A stretch of DNA of 17,855 bases from Deltaproteobacteria bacterium. Lineage in GTDB: Bacteria > SAR324 > NAC60-12. This document shows, piece by piece, positions 1-7,350 of this stretch; within the stretch, counting starts at the first letter, position 1; every line of letters starts with the position of its first letter. The notes beneath the pieces are model-generated. The model was not told the DNA's origin. It was given only the letters and a program-made list of their open reading frames with translations, and did not search any database. The stretch spans positions 1 through 17,855 of the forward strand of contig DPLM01000127.1 in the NCBI GenBank assembly GCA_003541985.1, written 5' to 3'. The translations under genes and the position numbers were made by a program.

Positions 1-714
1 CCCACAGGGCTCCTGAATACTCAGTTTCTGTTGGTTTCTTTTCTAACTATTGTTCTGATGCCAATCAGTCAACCTCAGCTTTTTGCCCGATTCACTGTGA
101 TGCGTGATGAACGAAGTATGATTGAGATGGTGTTGGGCATGAGTGTCTTCGTTTTTTTAATCATTACACCTACCATTGCGATAGGGATGTATGGAGCCAT
201 CAACTATCCGGATCTGTCAGCAAGCGAATTCTGGGTTAAAACGCTTGTTAACGATCAACCCGAAATTATTGGTGCCCTAGTTGTCGTTGGCTTGATTGGC
301 GCAGCAATGTCTACAGCCGACTCACAGCTTTTTGCCTTGGAATCGGAGGTTAGCCCCACCATTCGCACATATTCTTTCCGCAAGTTTCCTATCTTGATCT
401 TTGCGATCATGGCATTTGGTCTTGCTATGCTGAGTTCATCTGAGTTGTTATTGCTGGCTACAGCCAGTTTTGCAGGTACATCGCTCTTAGCTCCGATGAT
501 TCTTTTAGCAGTCCTTAGTAGAGATGGAGAGCATCCTCCCTTGCTGATTCCCGTCATCTGCGGCGCATCACTTTTGATTTACCTTATATCACTGCTCAGT
601 GGGTTTGTGCCTCAAATGATTTTTGAATACCGTCTTGAGCTTCTACTTTTGTTTTTGAATACCATCATAGTTGGCTTCTTTTATTCTTTTCGTGAGCAAA
701 GCAGGATAGCATGA
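1..714 (+). CDS. Sodium:solute symporter (SSS family), C-terminal part
   Basis: The frame is open from base 1 with no stop, so the gene begins outside the window and only about 237 C-terminal residues are present. The piece is very hydrophobic, with roughly six membrane segments. It carries SSS-family signatures: a cytoplasmic stretch reading ISQPQLFARF followed by charged residues, and a helix with GLIGAAMSTADSQL, the usual MSTADS motif of sodium/proline-pantothenate type carriers. By family knowledge it would use the sodium gradient to import a small organic solute across the inner membrane; the substrate cannot be told from this part. The TTG at base 31 is not a credible start, because similarity to the family continues upstream of it. 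The stop overlaps the start of the Nudix gene by 4 bp (ATGA), which suggests co-transcription and translational coupling. Confidence 0.85.
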   Translation, partial: PTGLLNTQFLLVSFLTIVLMPISQPQLFARFTVMRDERSMIEMVLGMSVFVFLIITPTIAIGMYGAINYPDLSASEFWVKTLVNDQPEIIGALVVVGLIGAAMSTADSQLFALESEVSPTIRTYSFRKFPILIFAIMAFGLAMLSSSELLLLATASFAGTSLLAPMILLAVLSRDGEHPPLLIPVICGASLLIYLISLLSGFVPQMIFEYRLELLLLFLNTIIVGFFYSFREQSRIA

Positions 715-1184
715 TAAAGTTTCGAGCCAATGTAGCAGCAGTCATCATCAATCAACGTGGTGACAAGATCTTGATGTTCCACAGAGTAGAAGGACGACGT
801 AAGGGCTGGCAATTTCCACAGGGAGGCGTAGATGCAGGGGAAACAGAAGAACAAGCCATTCTGAGGGAACTAAAAGAAGAGATTGGCACTAATGATGTGA
901 GGATTCTCAAAAAGAGTTCCAAGCGAACTCGATATCAGTTTCCTAAATCTATAATGAAGAGAATGCAAAACAGGGGTCGCTGGAGGACGTATTGGGGGCA
1001 GGAGCAACGCTGGTTCCTCGTTCAGCTGAATCTTGGAACAGAAGCACTTTCTTTAAATAATAAAGGACACAAGCAGGAGTTTGACCGCTTCAAGTGGATG
1101 AGACCTAAGGCTGGTTTACGCAAGGTGGTGGGATTCAAGCGCAAGGCCTATCGAAAAGGATTAAAACTATTAGGTGTGATCTAG
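711..1184 (+). CDS. rppH: RppH-type Nudix hydrolase (RNA pyrophosphohydrolase / dinucleoside polyphosphate hydrolase)
   Basis: 157 residues, close to the length of short RppH/NudH proteins. A complete Nudix box spans about residues 38-60: Gly38, Glu44, then RELKEEIG at 52-59, whose glutamates bind the catalytic metals. The preceding GWQFPQGG (32-39) is characteristic of the RppH/IalA branch rather than of general Nudix enzymes. In that branch the enzyme removes pyrophosphate from the 5' end of mRNAs, triggering decay, and can also cleave Ap4A-like nucleotides in the cytoplasm. The C-terminal part is basic, which fits RNA binding. The start ATG overlaps the symporter stop. The TAG stop lies in the same CTAG tetranucleotide as the stop of the convergent ParA gene. 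The family call is firm; the choice between RNA and Ap4A as main substrate is inferred. Confidence 0.88.
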   Translation: MIKFRANVAAVIINQRGDKILMFHRVEGRRKGWQFPQGGVDAGETEEQAILRELKEEIGTNDVRILKKSSKRTRYQFPKSIMKRMQNRGRWRTYWGQEQRWFLVQLNLGTEALSLNNKGHKQEFDRFKWMRPKAGLRKVVGFKRKAYRKGLKLLGVI

Positions 1185-1954
1185 CGAAGCCGAAATCGAT
1201 CAAGAATCTCGTTTGCTAGCCTGATATATCCAGTTGCTCCGATTGAGTTGAGGCTGCGGTTAATTACATCTACGCCAGCAGCGCTTGCGTCCAGTACCTG
1301 TGGACATTTTGGGATGATCGTTTGAAAGACACTCTCTCCTAATGTTTGGTAGACCTGACGGCAAACCTTTTGGTGAGCTGGAATTTCGTGGTCGAACATC
1401 GTCAAAAGAATTCCTGCAATTCGCAAATTTGGGTCGATGTTAGCCTGTAGGTCTTTGAAAGCAAGCAAAAAGCGTTTGAGAGACTTGATAGCGAGGGCTT
1501 CACACTGCATCGGAACAATTACCAAATTCGAAGCGACCATCGCATTGATGCTCAGTGCGTTTGTAGAGGCGGGAACGTCAATAATGATGAATTCAAACTC
1601 CCCGCGAGCATGCCGAGCAAGCCACTGGTGCAGGTGATGGTAGTCTGCTGCCACTTTCATCAGTTCGTTTTCGTGCGTCAGCCGATCCACATCGTTTAAG
1701 ATCAAGTGCATGTTCTCAGTGCTAGTCGGCAAAAGAACATCCGAAAGGGTCGTGTTATCTTGGCAAAAGATTTCAAGAGTTCCCTGGATGACTCTCTGCT
1801 TAACTCCCATCGCCGAATAGACCGAGCTTTGGGGATCAAGATCCAACAGTAGAGTGCGGTAGCCACCAAGGGCGAAGGCCGTTGCCAAATGAACAGCTGA
1901 AGTGGTTTTACCAACCCCGCCTTTCTGGCTCGCAAAGGAGATGACAGTGGCCAT
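1181..1954 (-). CDS. Orphan ParA/Soj-family ATPase
   Basis: 257 residues covering a whole ParA domain. The deviant Walker A KGGVGKTT is at residues 11-18, including the signature lysine Lys11. Asp40 in DLDPQ is the Walker A' aspartate, and a Walker B strand reading FIIIDVP lies near residue 121. The C-terminal third resembles chromosome-type ParA (IPKCPQVLDASAAG, then a GATGYIRLANEIL-like helix). Such proteins bind DNA or membrane as ATP dimers and position plasmids, chromosomes, chemoreceptor arrays or other cargo. No ParB, parS-like repeat or cargo gene is adjacent, so the cargo is unknown. The start ATG has no clear purine-rich ribosome site, but the sequence from MATVISFASQKGG is the normal family N-terminus. 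It lies 117 bp downstream of the response regulator on the same strand and may be co-transcribed with it. Confidence 0.85.
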   Translation of the reverse strand: MATVISFASQKGGVGKTTSAVHLATAFALGGYRTLLLDLDPQSSVYSAMGVKQRVIQGTLEIFCQDNTTLSDVLLPTSTENMHLILNDVDRLTHENELMKVAADYHHLHQWLARHARGEFEFIIIDVPASTNALSINAMVASNLVIVPMQCEALAIKSLKRFLLAFKDLQANIDPNLRIAGILLTMFDHEIPAHQKVCRQVYQTLGESVFQTIIPKCPQVLDASAAGVDVINRSLNSIGATGYIRLANEILDRFRLR

Positions 1955-2071
1955 GCAGTAAAATCAGGAGCAGTTAGGACTTCAATAGCGAATCATTACT
2001 CACCCATCAATTCAGGTGAATAAGGTACTTGTTGCGGAATTCGTACCAAGCAATCGCCACTCTTTTAATGC

Positions 2072-3193
2072 TCAATCGTGGGTGACTTCTCGTCCTTTAC
2101 GCCAGTCGGAAGTTCTGAAGGAGTATCCTACCCCCCGTTCAGTACTGATAAATTTCGGCTCAAAACCTTGGTCAATCTTTTTTCGTAAGCGAGCGATCAA
2201 GGTGTCTACTACTCTTGCTTCAGGCTCATAATCATGTCCCCAAACCGTGTTTAAGATCATATCCTTACTCAAGATTCGATTCGGGTTCTTCATGAAATAG
2301 AGCAACATCCGATATTCTTTTCGGTTTAGATAGATGGTGTTGGATCCTCTCCGAACTTCCTTGTTCGACAGATTGATAGTCAAATCATGTGCGGTTAGCA
2401 GCGAGTACTCATCCTGCTCATTATAAGTTCGTAGAAAAACGATCACTTCTTTACTTTCACCTGGATATCCCTGCAATTCATAGCGTGTTAATTCGAAGTC
2501 TTCATTTCGAGTGCTGTAGCTTACTTCCTCATCCGTATTTGATTCACGAACAAGATGGGTCAGTTGTGAGATCTGACGCCGCAAATTTTCTGGTAGTGGC
2601 AGTTCTCTAAGAAACTTGCCCTTGGTGCCCGGTGGTCCCAACAAGCATTCAGGATCGTTTTTGTAATCAAGTAGGATATTGTCTTGATCATAGCGCATGA
2701 TCAGATGGGGAAATGCCTCTACCAAAATTCGATTCATACGTTCCTGCTGACGGAGCTGCATTTCAATCCTTCGGCGTTCTTGAATCTCTTCTAAAAGGGA
2801 TCGCTCGTAGTTTCTTGCATGCAGGACAGAACGTAAGCGCACCTGCATTTCAACGAGGTTAACCGGTTTGTTCAGAAACTCTTTGGCTCCCTTCTGGAAA
2901 CACTGTAGGAAAACTGTACGATCTTCATCCGCTGTAATTACTACCACGGGCAAATTTAGCAAGCGAACTTCTTGCATCAAATCAAGTGCGGAGTGGGGAG
3001 AGTCCAAGTAGAAATCAACCAGCAGCATATCGTAGGTGTGTCGCTGTATAAATGTAATCGCCTCAGCATAACTAGCTGCAGAGTCCACTTGGTAGCATTC
3101 GCTATCAATTTGAAGCAACATTTGCTCAACGATCAGGCGCTGTTCCTCAGAGTCCTCAACAAGCAATAGACGATACGAAGCTTGAGATTCCAT
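2072..3193 (-). CDS. Response regulator, REC-PAS-winged helix (OmpR-type DNA binding)
   Basis: 373 residues from the ATG at 3193. A TTG 12 bp upstream is open in frame but overlaps the ribosome site GGTGAG, so the ATG is preferred. Residues about 7-125 form a receiver domain: acidic Glu13/Asp14, phospho-acceptor Asp60 in LLVDF, switch Thr87 and Lys109 in NKP. A charged helix (about 130-155, rich in Glu, Arg and Gln) looks like a coiled coil. It leads into a PAS-like domain (about 158-260; begins EAFPHLIMRYDQD). Residues about 268-365 are an OmpR/PhoB winged helix (LNRKEYRMLLYFMKNPN, then VVDTLIARLRKKI and ERGVGYSFR). The classical OmpR type has REC joined directly to the winged helix, so an inserted PAS domain is less usual and suggests a second sensory input. 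No histidine kinase is encoded nearby. Targets are unknown; the neighbouring dsbD or parA are possible but unproven. Confidence 0.85.
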   Translation of the reverse strand: MESQASYRLLLVEDSEEQRLIVEQMLLQIDSECYQVDSAASYAEAITFIQRHTYDMLLVDFYLDSPHSALDLMQEVRLLNLPVVVITADEDRTVFLQCFQKGAKEFLNKPVNLVEMQVRLRSVLHARNYERSLLEEIQERRRIEMQLRQQERMNRILVEAFPHLIMRYDQDNILLDYKNDPECLLGPPGTKGKFLRELPLPENLRRQISQLTHLVRESNTDEEVSYSTRNEDFELTRYELQGYPGESKEVIVFLRTYNEQDEYSLLTAHDLTINLSNKEVRRGSNTIYLNRKEYRMLLYFMKNPNRILSKDMILNTVWGHDYEPEARVVDTLIARLRKKIDQGFEPKFISTERGVGYSFRTSDWRKGREVTHD

Positions 3194-3327
3194 AGCACTC
3201 ACCAAAATTAGTTACAGTTTTTGTCAGAAAGATAATTCCAGAGGAACGACACCCTAAACTAACGCCATTACAATAAAATTCAACTCGTCAGCAAAAAAGT
3301 AAACTTTTAGACAGGTAAAAAGTAGTG

Positions 3328-5196
3328 TTAAAACTTCAAAAATGTTAGAAAATCTTTGGCATCAGGGATGATACCTGCATGACGTCGAATTTCCTGATCA
3401 TTAGCATTCAGAACAACGTAAAAAGGAAGAGCCAGGGTGTTAAAGCGCTCCATTTGCAGCTCCTGGTTAGCCTCTTGGAAAGCCCCCCCATCTGTGTAGA
3501 GTTGGGCAAGTACAAACTCTTTTTGAAACACCTTCAACACTTCTTGTTTGGCAAAAACACTTTTTTCCATCCAGCGACAATTAACGCAGGTATACCCGGT
3601 AAAATCTAAAAATAGAAGCTTTTGGGTTTTCTGAGCAACAGCAAGGGCTTCAGGAAAATTGTCATACCAGACCAAACCAGCCTCTGCTGAAAGTTTTTCA
3701 AAATCGCCAGTCCCTTGAATTGGTGGTGGTAGATAGCTCTCAACCAGCGGATTTAATTCCTTCCCAAACACACCTGATCCGAAGTAGATCCCGAAAATTA
3801 AAAAAATGGTCCCAAAACTGAGGTGACCTAATCCTCTGCGGCTAATTCGGATTCTTTTGATGGGCAATCTTCCCATTAGAAATGCTGCGATGACAACCAT
3901 CAGGATCGCCCAAGCCCCTAGAACTACCTCACGATCCAGCACACCCCATTGCCAAATCAAATCGGCGTTACTGAAAAACTTCCAGGCAATCCCCAACTCC
4001 AAAATCCCTAGAACAGTCTTGAGGTGTTCCATCCATTTACCCGAAAGACTTCGGGAACGGCGAATCAGGGTTGGGAAGAGGCCCAGGAGAATGAATGGTA
4101 GTGCAAATACTGTTGAGAACACCAACATCCCAATGATTGGCAGAAACCACTCTCCCTTAGCAGCTGCCAATAATAAAGAACCCACGAACTGAATTGTGCA
4201 GGTGAAGGCAGTGAAGGTAAATGCTACCCCAATTAAGAAGATGCCCACCAGACCTGTGGTCTTTCTAGAAAAAGAGTCCAGCCGGTTGATTAACGCAGGT
4301 GGCAGACTAAAATCCAAGAAACCGATCAAGCTCACCGCAAACAGCACAAAGAGTAAGCCAATAGCCAAGTTAAACCATGGATTGGAAGCCAATTGAACAA
4401 TACCTGTAGCTCCAAACAGCAGGGACATTCCCATGCCCAAGGTCGTGTAGGTTCCTACTAACCCGAGGGCAAAGGTAGCAACAAGGCAAAGAGACGCACC
4501 ACGAGATTGTTGAGCTTGAACTGTAAAAAAAGAAACGGTGATTGGAATCATTGGTAGGACGCAGGGAGTCAATAAGGCGAAAAAACCTGCCAACGCTGCT
4601 AAACCCAGAAAACCAAGTAGGCTAGTTGCTTCCTCTACATTACCAGCCCTGCTCATATCTGGATTAATGCTGAAATTAGGTACAGAGTATTCTGAGCGCA
4701 TGCTGCCCGATGTGATTTCGGCAGGAATAGAGAATTTCACTTCATCAGGTGGCAAACAAACTTTGTCACTACATGCCTGAAATGTGATACGGCCAACGCC
4801 ATTGCTATTTCTATTGTCAGGGCTGGGCACTCTGAAATTTTGGTAAAAACTGCTCTCACCCTTGTGATAACTTAGTACCATTCCCAATACAGGATCATGT
4901 TCTGAAATTGGATTGGTTTCGTAAAATGGCCCTAAGGCCTCCCAATTTCCAGCGTCCCATTCCAATGTTGAGGCAATTGGAGCAAATTCTTCCTTGGATG
5001 GAACTACCGAGTAAATTTTCCAACCTTTCTTAATCTGAGCAGTCACCACGATCCGAACATATTCCCCTGATCGAGGATCGCTCGGTTCTAGCGCACTCTG
5101 AACTCTTACGATAATTTCTGGAATTTCAGGATCATCGAATTGAGCCGTAGCCAAAAGTGGCCAGAAAAAAAGTAGCAACAGGAGTAGATTTCGCAT
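3328..5196 (-). CDS. dsbD: Thiol:disulfide interchange protein DsbD (cytoplasmic-membrane electron transporter)
   Basis: 622 residues with the complete DsbD plan. There is a signal peptide (hydrophobic 4-16, cleavage near ATAQ). The periplasmic alpha domain has Cys142 and Cys147 (CSDKVC), and the membrane beta domain of about eight segments has Cys212 in LTPCVLP and Cys333 in FTCTIQ. The C-terminal thioredoxin-like gamma domain has the CVNC pair Cys537/Cys540. All six redox cysteines expected in the family are present. DsbD carries electrons from cytoplasmic thioredoxin to periplasmic acceptors such as DsbC, cytochrome c maturation factors or thioredoxin-like lipoproteins. The start has no evident ribosome site. 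It lies only 3 bp after the end of a decayed thioredoxin-like gene on the same strand, which suggests that its translation was once coupled to that gene. Confidence 0.93.
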   Translation of the reverse strand: MRNLLLLLLFFWPLLATAQFDDPEIPEIIVRVQSALEPSDPRSGEYVRIVVTAQIKKGWKIYSVVPSKEEFAPIASTLEWDAGNWEALGPFYETNPISEHDPVLGMVLSYHKGESSFYQNFRVPSPDNRNSNGVGRITFQACSDKVCLPPDEVKFSIPAEITSGSMRSEYSVPNFSINPDMSRAGNVEEATSLLGFLGLAALAGFFALLTPCVLPMIPITVSFFTVQAQQSRGASLCLVATFALGLVGTYTTLGMGMSLLFGATGIVQLASNPWFNLAIGLLFVLFAVSLIGFLDFSLPPALINRLDSFSRKTTGLVGIFLIGVAFTFTAFTCTIQFVGSLLLAAAKGEWFLPIIGMLVFSTVFALPFILLGLFPTLIRRSRSLSGKWMEHLKTVLGILELGIAWKFFSNADLIWQWGVLDREVVLGAWAILMVVIAAFLMGRLPIKRIRISRRGLGHLSFGTIFLIFGIYFGSGVFGKELNPLVESYLPPPIQGTGDFEKLSAEAGLVWYDNFPEALAVAQKTQKLLFLDFTGYTCVNCRWMEKSVFAKQEVLKVFQKEFVLAQLYTDGGAFQEANQELQMERFNTLALPFYVVLNANDQEIRRHAGIIPDAKDFLTFLKF

Positions 5197-5199
5197 TTT

Positions 5200-5635
5200 T
5201 CAGTTCATGTTTGATAGGAGATGGGCTCGACTGTCTCGAAGACTTTGGTCCAGATAGTCAGCATAGAAATTAACTTTTAGGAACCCTGCGATTGATAAGG
5301 AAACTTATTCGCCATCTGGCCTAAAAAAATCGAGGTGGGCGTTAAATCTACTTGGTAGTGTTGAACCAAATCCCGATTACTGATTATTTTTCCATCAAAA
5401 TTGGTTAGTTTTGTCTCTGGCTCGTCATGTCGCACACGAAAGAATTGAGAAATCGGCTAATAGTCCCCGCTGCGCAAAACTGGACCCATCACCTCGCGAT
5501 CCAATGTCTGACAATACATACAATATTCCGCTGAAATATTTGCAAAACTAGAGTCACTTCCACCTTCACTACCACAGATAGTTACAAAAATTCCCAAGGA
5601 AAAAAGAAGTTGATTTTCAATTTTAGATTTTTCAT
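5200..5635 (-). pseudogene. Decayed periplasmic thioredoxin-like gene (CXXC, SoxW/DsbC-partner type)
   Basis: Reading the minus strand shows a broken but recognisable protein of about 145 codons. An ATG at 5635 starts MKNLKLKIN. After an A6 run (5600-5605 on the plus strand) the frame must shift to reach LLFSLGIFVTICGSEG, a signal or lipoprotein-like segment. Next comes CMYCQTLDREVMGPVLRSGD, with the CXXC cysteine codons at 5520-5522 and 5511-5513. An in-frame TAG sits at 5457-5459. Beyond it the same frame continues with KLTNFDGKIISNRDLVQHYQ and VDLTPTSIFLG, the TPT/cis-proline region of thioredoxin folds. A last shift near 5285 restores IAGFLKVNFYADYLDQSLRD and a natural TGA at 5200. I infer one stop and two frameshifts. 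It would have been a periplasmic DsbD client. Assembly error is possible, but three separate lesions favour decay. Confidence 0.72.
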
Positions 5636-5846
5636 CTGTTTTACCAATTTTGGAATTCTTACTAGATTATCTGTCTCCACCAAAAGCTATTTTGATTTTT
5701 TAAAAATACAAATGCAGTAAATTAGACTAATTAATAATTTTCTGGGTTAAAATAATTGTTGAAGAACTTTTGAAATCAGTGAGTTTTCTAAATCATTCTT
5801 TTTTAATTAGTCAAAGGTTTTATCGATCACTACAAAAGAGTTATAA
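5636..5846. other. AT-rich spacer between the decayed thioredoxin-like gene and the deacetylase gene
   Basis: About 210 bp with no coding sequence that I can support and long A/T tracts on both strands. It lies between two divergent units and must hold the promoter of the deacetylase gene. I found no convincing -35/-10 pair at good spacing. A purine-rich AAAGAG (5835-5840) sits 6 bp before the ATG at 5847 and is a plausible ribosome site. Confidence 0.4.
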
Positions 5847-6806
5847 ATGCCCTCAGCCCTTCCTGTAATATACCATCCAGACTACGATATCCCTGAATGG
5901 AATGAGGAACATCGCTTTCCAATGTCCAAGTTTCGACGTTTATACAAGATCATCTCTGAAGAAAAGAACCTTAGTCCAGTGGAATTCCATCAGCCTGAGG
6001 TTGCATCCACAGATCATCTGCAAGCAGTGCATACATTGGATTACATCCAGCAATTTATGGAAAATCGTCTAAATAAATCTGCTGCCCGGCGAATCGGACT
6101 ACCTTGGACAGAGGGATTAGCTCGTCGGACCATCACAGCCGTAGGAGGAACGATCTTGACGTTACAGCTAGCTCTCAAACATGGCTTAGCCTGCAATCTT
6201 GCGGGCGGAACGCACCATGCCTTTCCAGATTTTGGTTCAGGCTTTTGCATTTTTAACGATGCCTCTGTAGCAGCAAGGATGATACTCCAAGAAGGCTTAG
6301 TTCAGCAAATCCTCATCGTTGACCTAGATGTTCACCAAGGAGACGGTACAGCCTTCATTCATCAGGATGAAGTTGCAGTGTTTACTTTCTCGATGCATTG
6401 CCAGTCTAATTTTCCATTCCGCAAACAATACAGTGATCTTGACGTGCCACTTCCTGAGAATCTAGATGATGACAGCTACCTGCGAATTTTAAGAGCAAAC
6501 TTGCCAGAATTGTTAGATCGTACCGAGCCTGATTTGGTGATTTATAATGCCGGAGTAGATCCTTTCAAGGATGATCCACTAGGGAAGTTAAACCTGACAT
6601 GGGAGGGGCTCCAGGCACGCGATCAGTATGTAATGGAGTGTTGCCTAAATGTGGGAGCACCTGTCGGGTGCGTCATCGGAGGTGGCTACAGCAAGGATCA
6701 TGATGAACTAGCTTGGCGTCACTCCCTTGTACATCGATCTGCAGCCAAAATCTACCAGGAACGTTTTGCAATTACTCCGTTCCAAAATTCTCTTGCCGTT
6801 GCTTAG
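5847..6806 (+). CDS. Histone deacetylase-family zinc hydrolase (class IV / HDAC11-like)
   Basis: 319 residues covering a full arginase/deacetylase-fold domain. The active-site features are all visible: the histidine pair His123/His124 in GGTHHAF, zinc ligands Asp161 and His163 in DLDVHQGDGT, the third ligand Asp238 in NAGVDP, and Tyr281 in GGGY, the transition-state tyrosine. The short length and the GGTHHAFPDFGSGFC context resemble the class IV group, which is common in bacteria, rather than AcuC. Members remove acyl groups from lysines or small amines; in bacteria the true substrate is usually unknown. The gene stands alone on its strand after an AT-rich spacer, with a ribosome site AAAGAG before the ATG. 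Its last 35 bp overlap the 3' end of the convergent lipoprotein gene. Fold and catalysis are secure; the substrate is not. Confidence 0.9.
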   Translation: MPSALPVIYHPDYDIPEWNEEHRFPMSKFRRLYKIISEEKNLSPVEFHQPEVASTDHLQAVHTLDYIQQFMENRLNKSAARRIGLPWTEGLARRTITAVGGTILTLQLALKHGLACNLAGGTHHAFPDFGSGFCIFNDASVAARMILQEGLVQQILIVDLDVHQGDGTAFIHQDEVAVFTFSMHCQSNFPFRKQYSDLDVPLPENLDDDSYLRILRANLPELLDRTEPDLVIYNAGVDPFKDDPLGKLNLTWEGLQARDQYVMECCLNVGAPVGCVIGGGYSKDHDELAWRHSLVHRSAAKIYQERFAITPFQNSLAVA

Positions 6807-7350
6807 CTAACCACTCTCCCAAGAAGAGTTGATCGGGTTCCGTTAACCGATATCCGGGTTCCAACAATAAATTCTGGATCAGGGGGGTCACACTTAGTGC
6901 CAACTCATCAGCCCAGTTGGAGGAGGGGACCATTTTGGCGACATAATGGAGATTGCCCACTCCAAGCTGTCGATGGAAGTTAAATCGGTGAACCTCGTAT
7001 CCCTGTTCAACAAAGTTCAGATTAAACTGCGAGGCACGCCAGTCAAAATCCATCTCGAAGCTACCGTCTTTTTTCAAGGAACGGAGTAATCTTGCGCGGG
7101 GGATGAAGTTTCCTGCCTCACTGGCCTCGTTTGCAGCAAAGTTTCCATAAAACTCCTTGACGATGATGAAACCGTTTCCAACAGGTTCTCTAGACACTAC
7201 ATCCTCCACCTGCCCAGAGACTCTTCTTGTAGTCCATCCAAGGTCAAAGTTCAGAGCTGTAGAATAGCACCCTATCAGGCTTCCAATTACCAAGCACAAC
7301 GGAGACTGTAGCAGCGTGGTCTTCAATAAAAGAAATTTTCGATTTTTCAT
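6772..7350 (-). CDS. Predicted lipoprotein with carboxypeptidase-regulatory-like domain, unknown function
   Basis: 192 residues from the ATG at 7350, which overlaps the stop of the ABC ATPase gene (ATGA). An in-frame start 30 bp upstream would lie inside that gene and spoil the signal peptide. The N-terminus is basic (MKNRK), then hydrophobic, ending in the lipobox LIGC with Cys28 as the lipidated residue, so an envelope lipoprotein is likely. Residues about 42-125 (VSGQVEDVVSREPVGNGFII onward) look like the beta-sandwich seen in carboxypeptidase-regulatory or Cna-B-like domains. This is a weak call by eye. The remainder has no motif that I recognise. Coupling to the ABC ATPase may mean joint expression rather than shared function. 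The 3' end overlaps the deacetylase gene by 35 bp tail to tail. Confidence 0.72.
   Translation of the reverse strand: MKNRKFLLLKTTLLQSPLCLVIGSLIGCYSTALNFDLGWTTRRVSGQVEDVVSREPVGNGFIIVKEFYGNFAANEASEAGNFIPRARLLRSLKKDGSFEMDFDWRASQFNLNFVEQGYEVHRFNFHRQLGVGNLHYVAKMVPSSNWADELALSVTPLIQNLLLEPGYRLTEPDQLFLGEWLAKQRQENFGTE

Noticed and set aside
3194..3205. TTG start adding four residues to the response regulator
   Set aside because: The TTG overlaps the GGTGAG ribosome site that serves the ATG at 3193.
3291..3327. AT-rich inverted repeat (AAAAG/CTTTT) after dsbD as a terminator
   Set aside because: The stem is five A/T-dominated pairs with no GC core, too weak to call.
3857..4192. Plus-strand open frame of 111 codons opposite dsbD
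   Set aside because: It is antisense to a secure gene, has a basic low-complexity composition, and has no recognisable domain or ribosome site.
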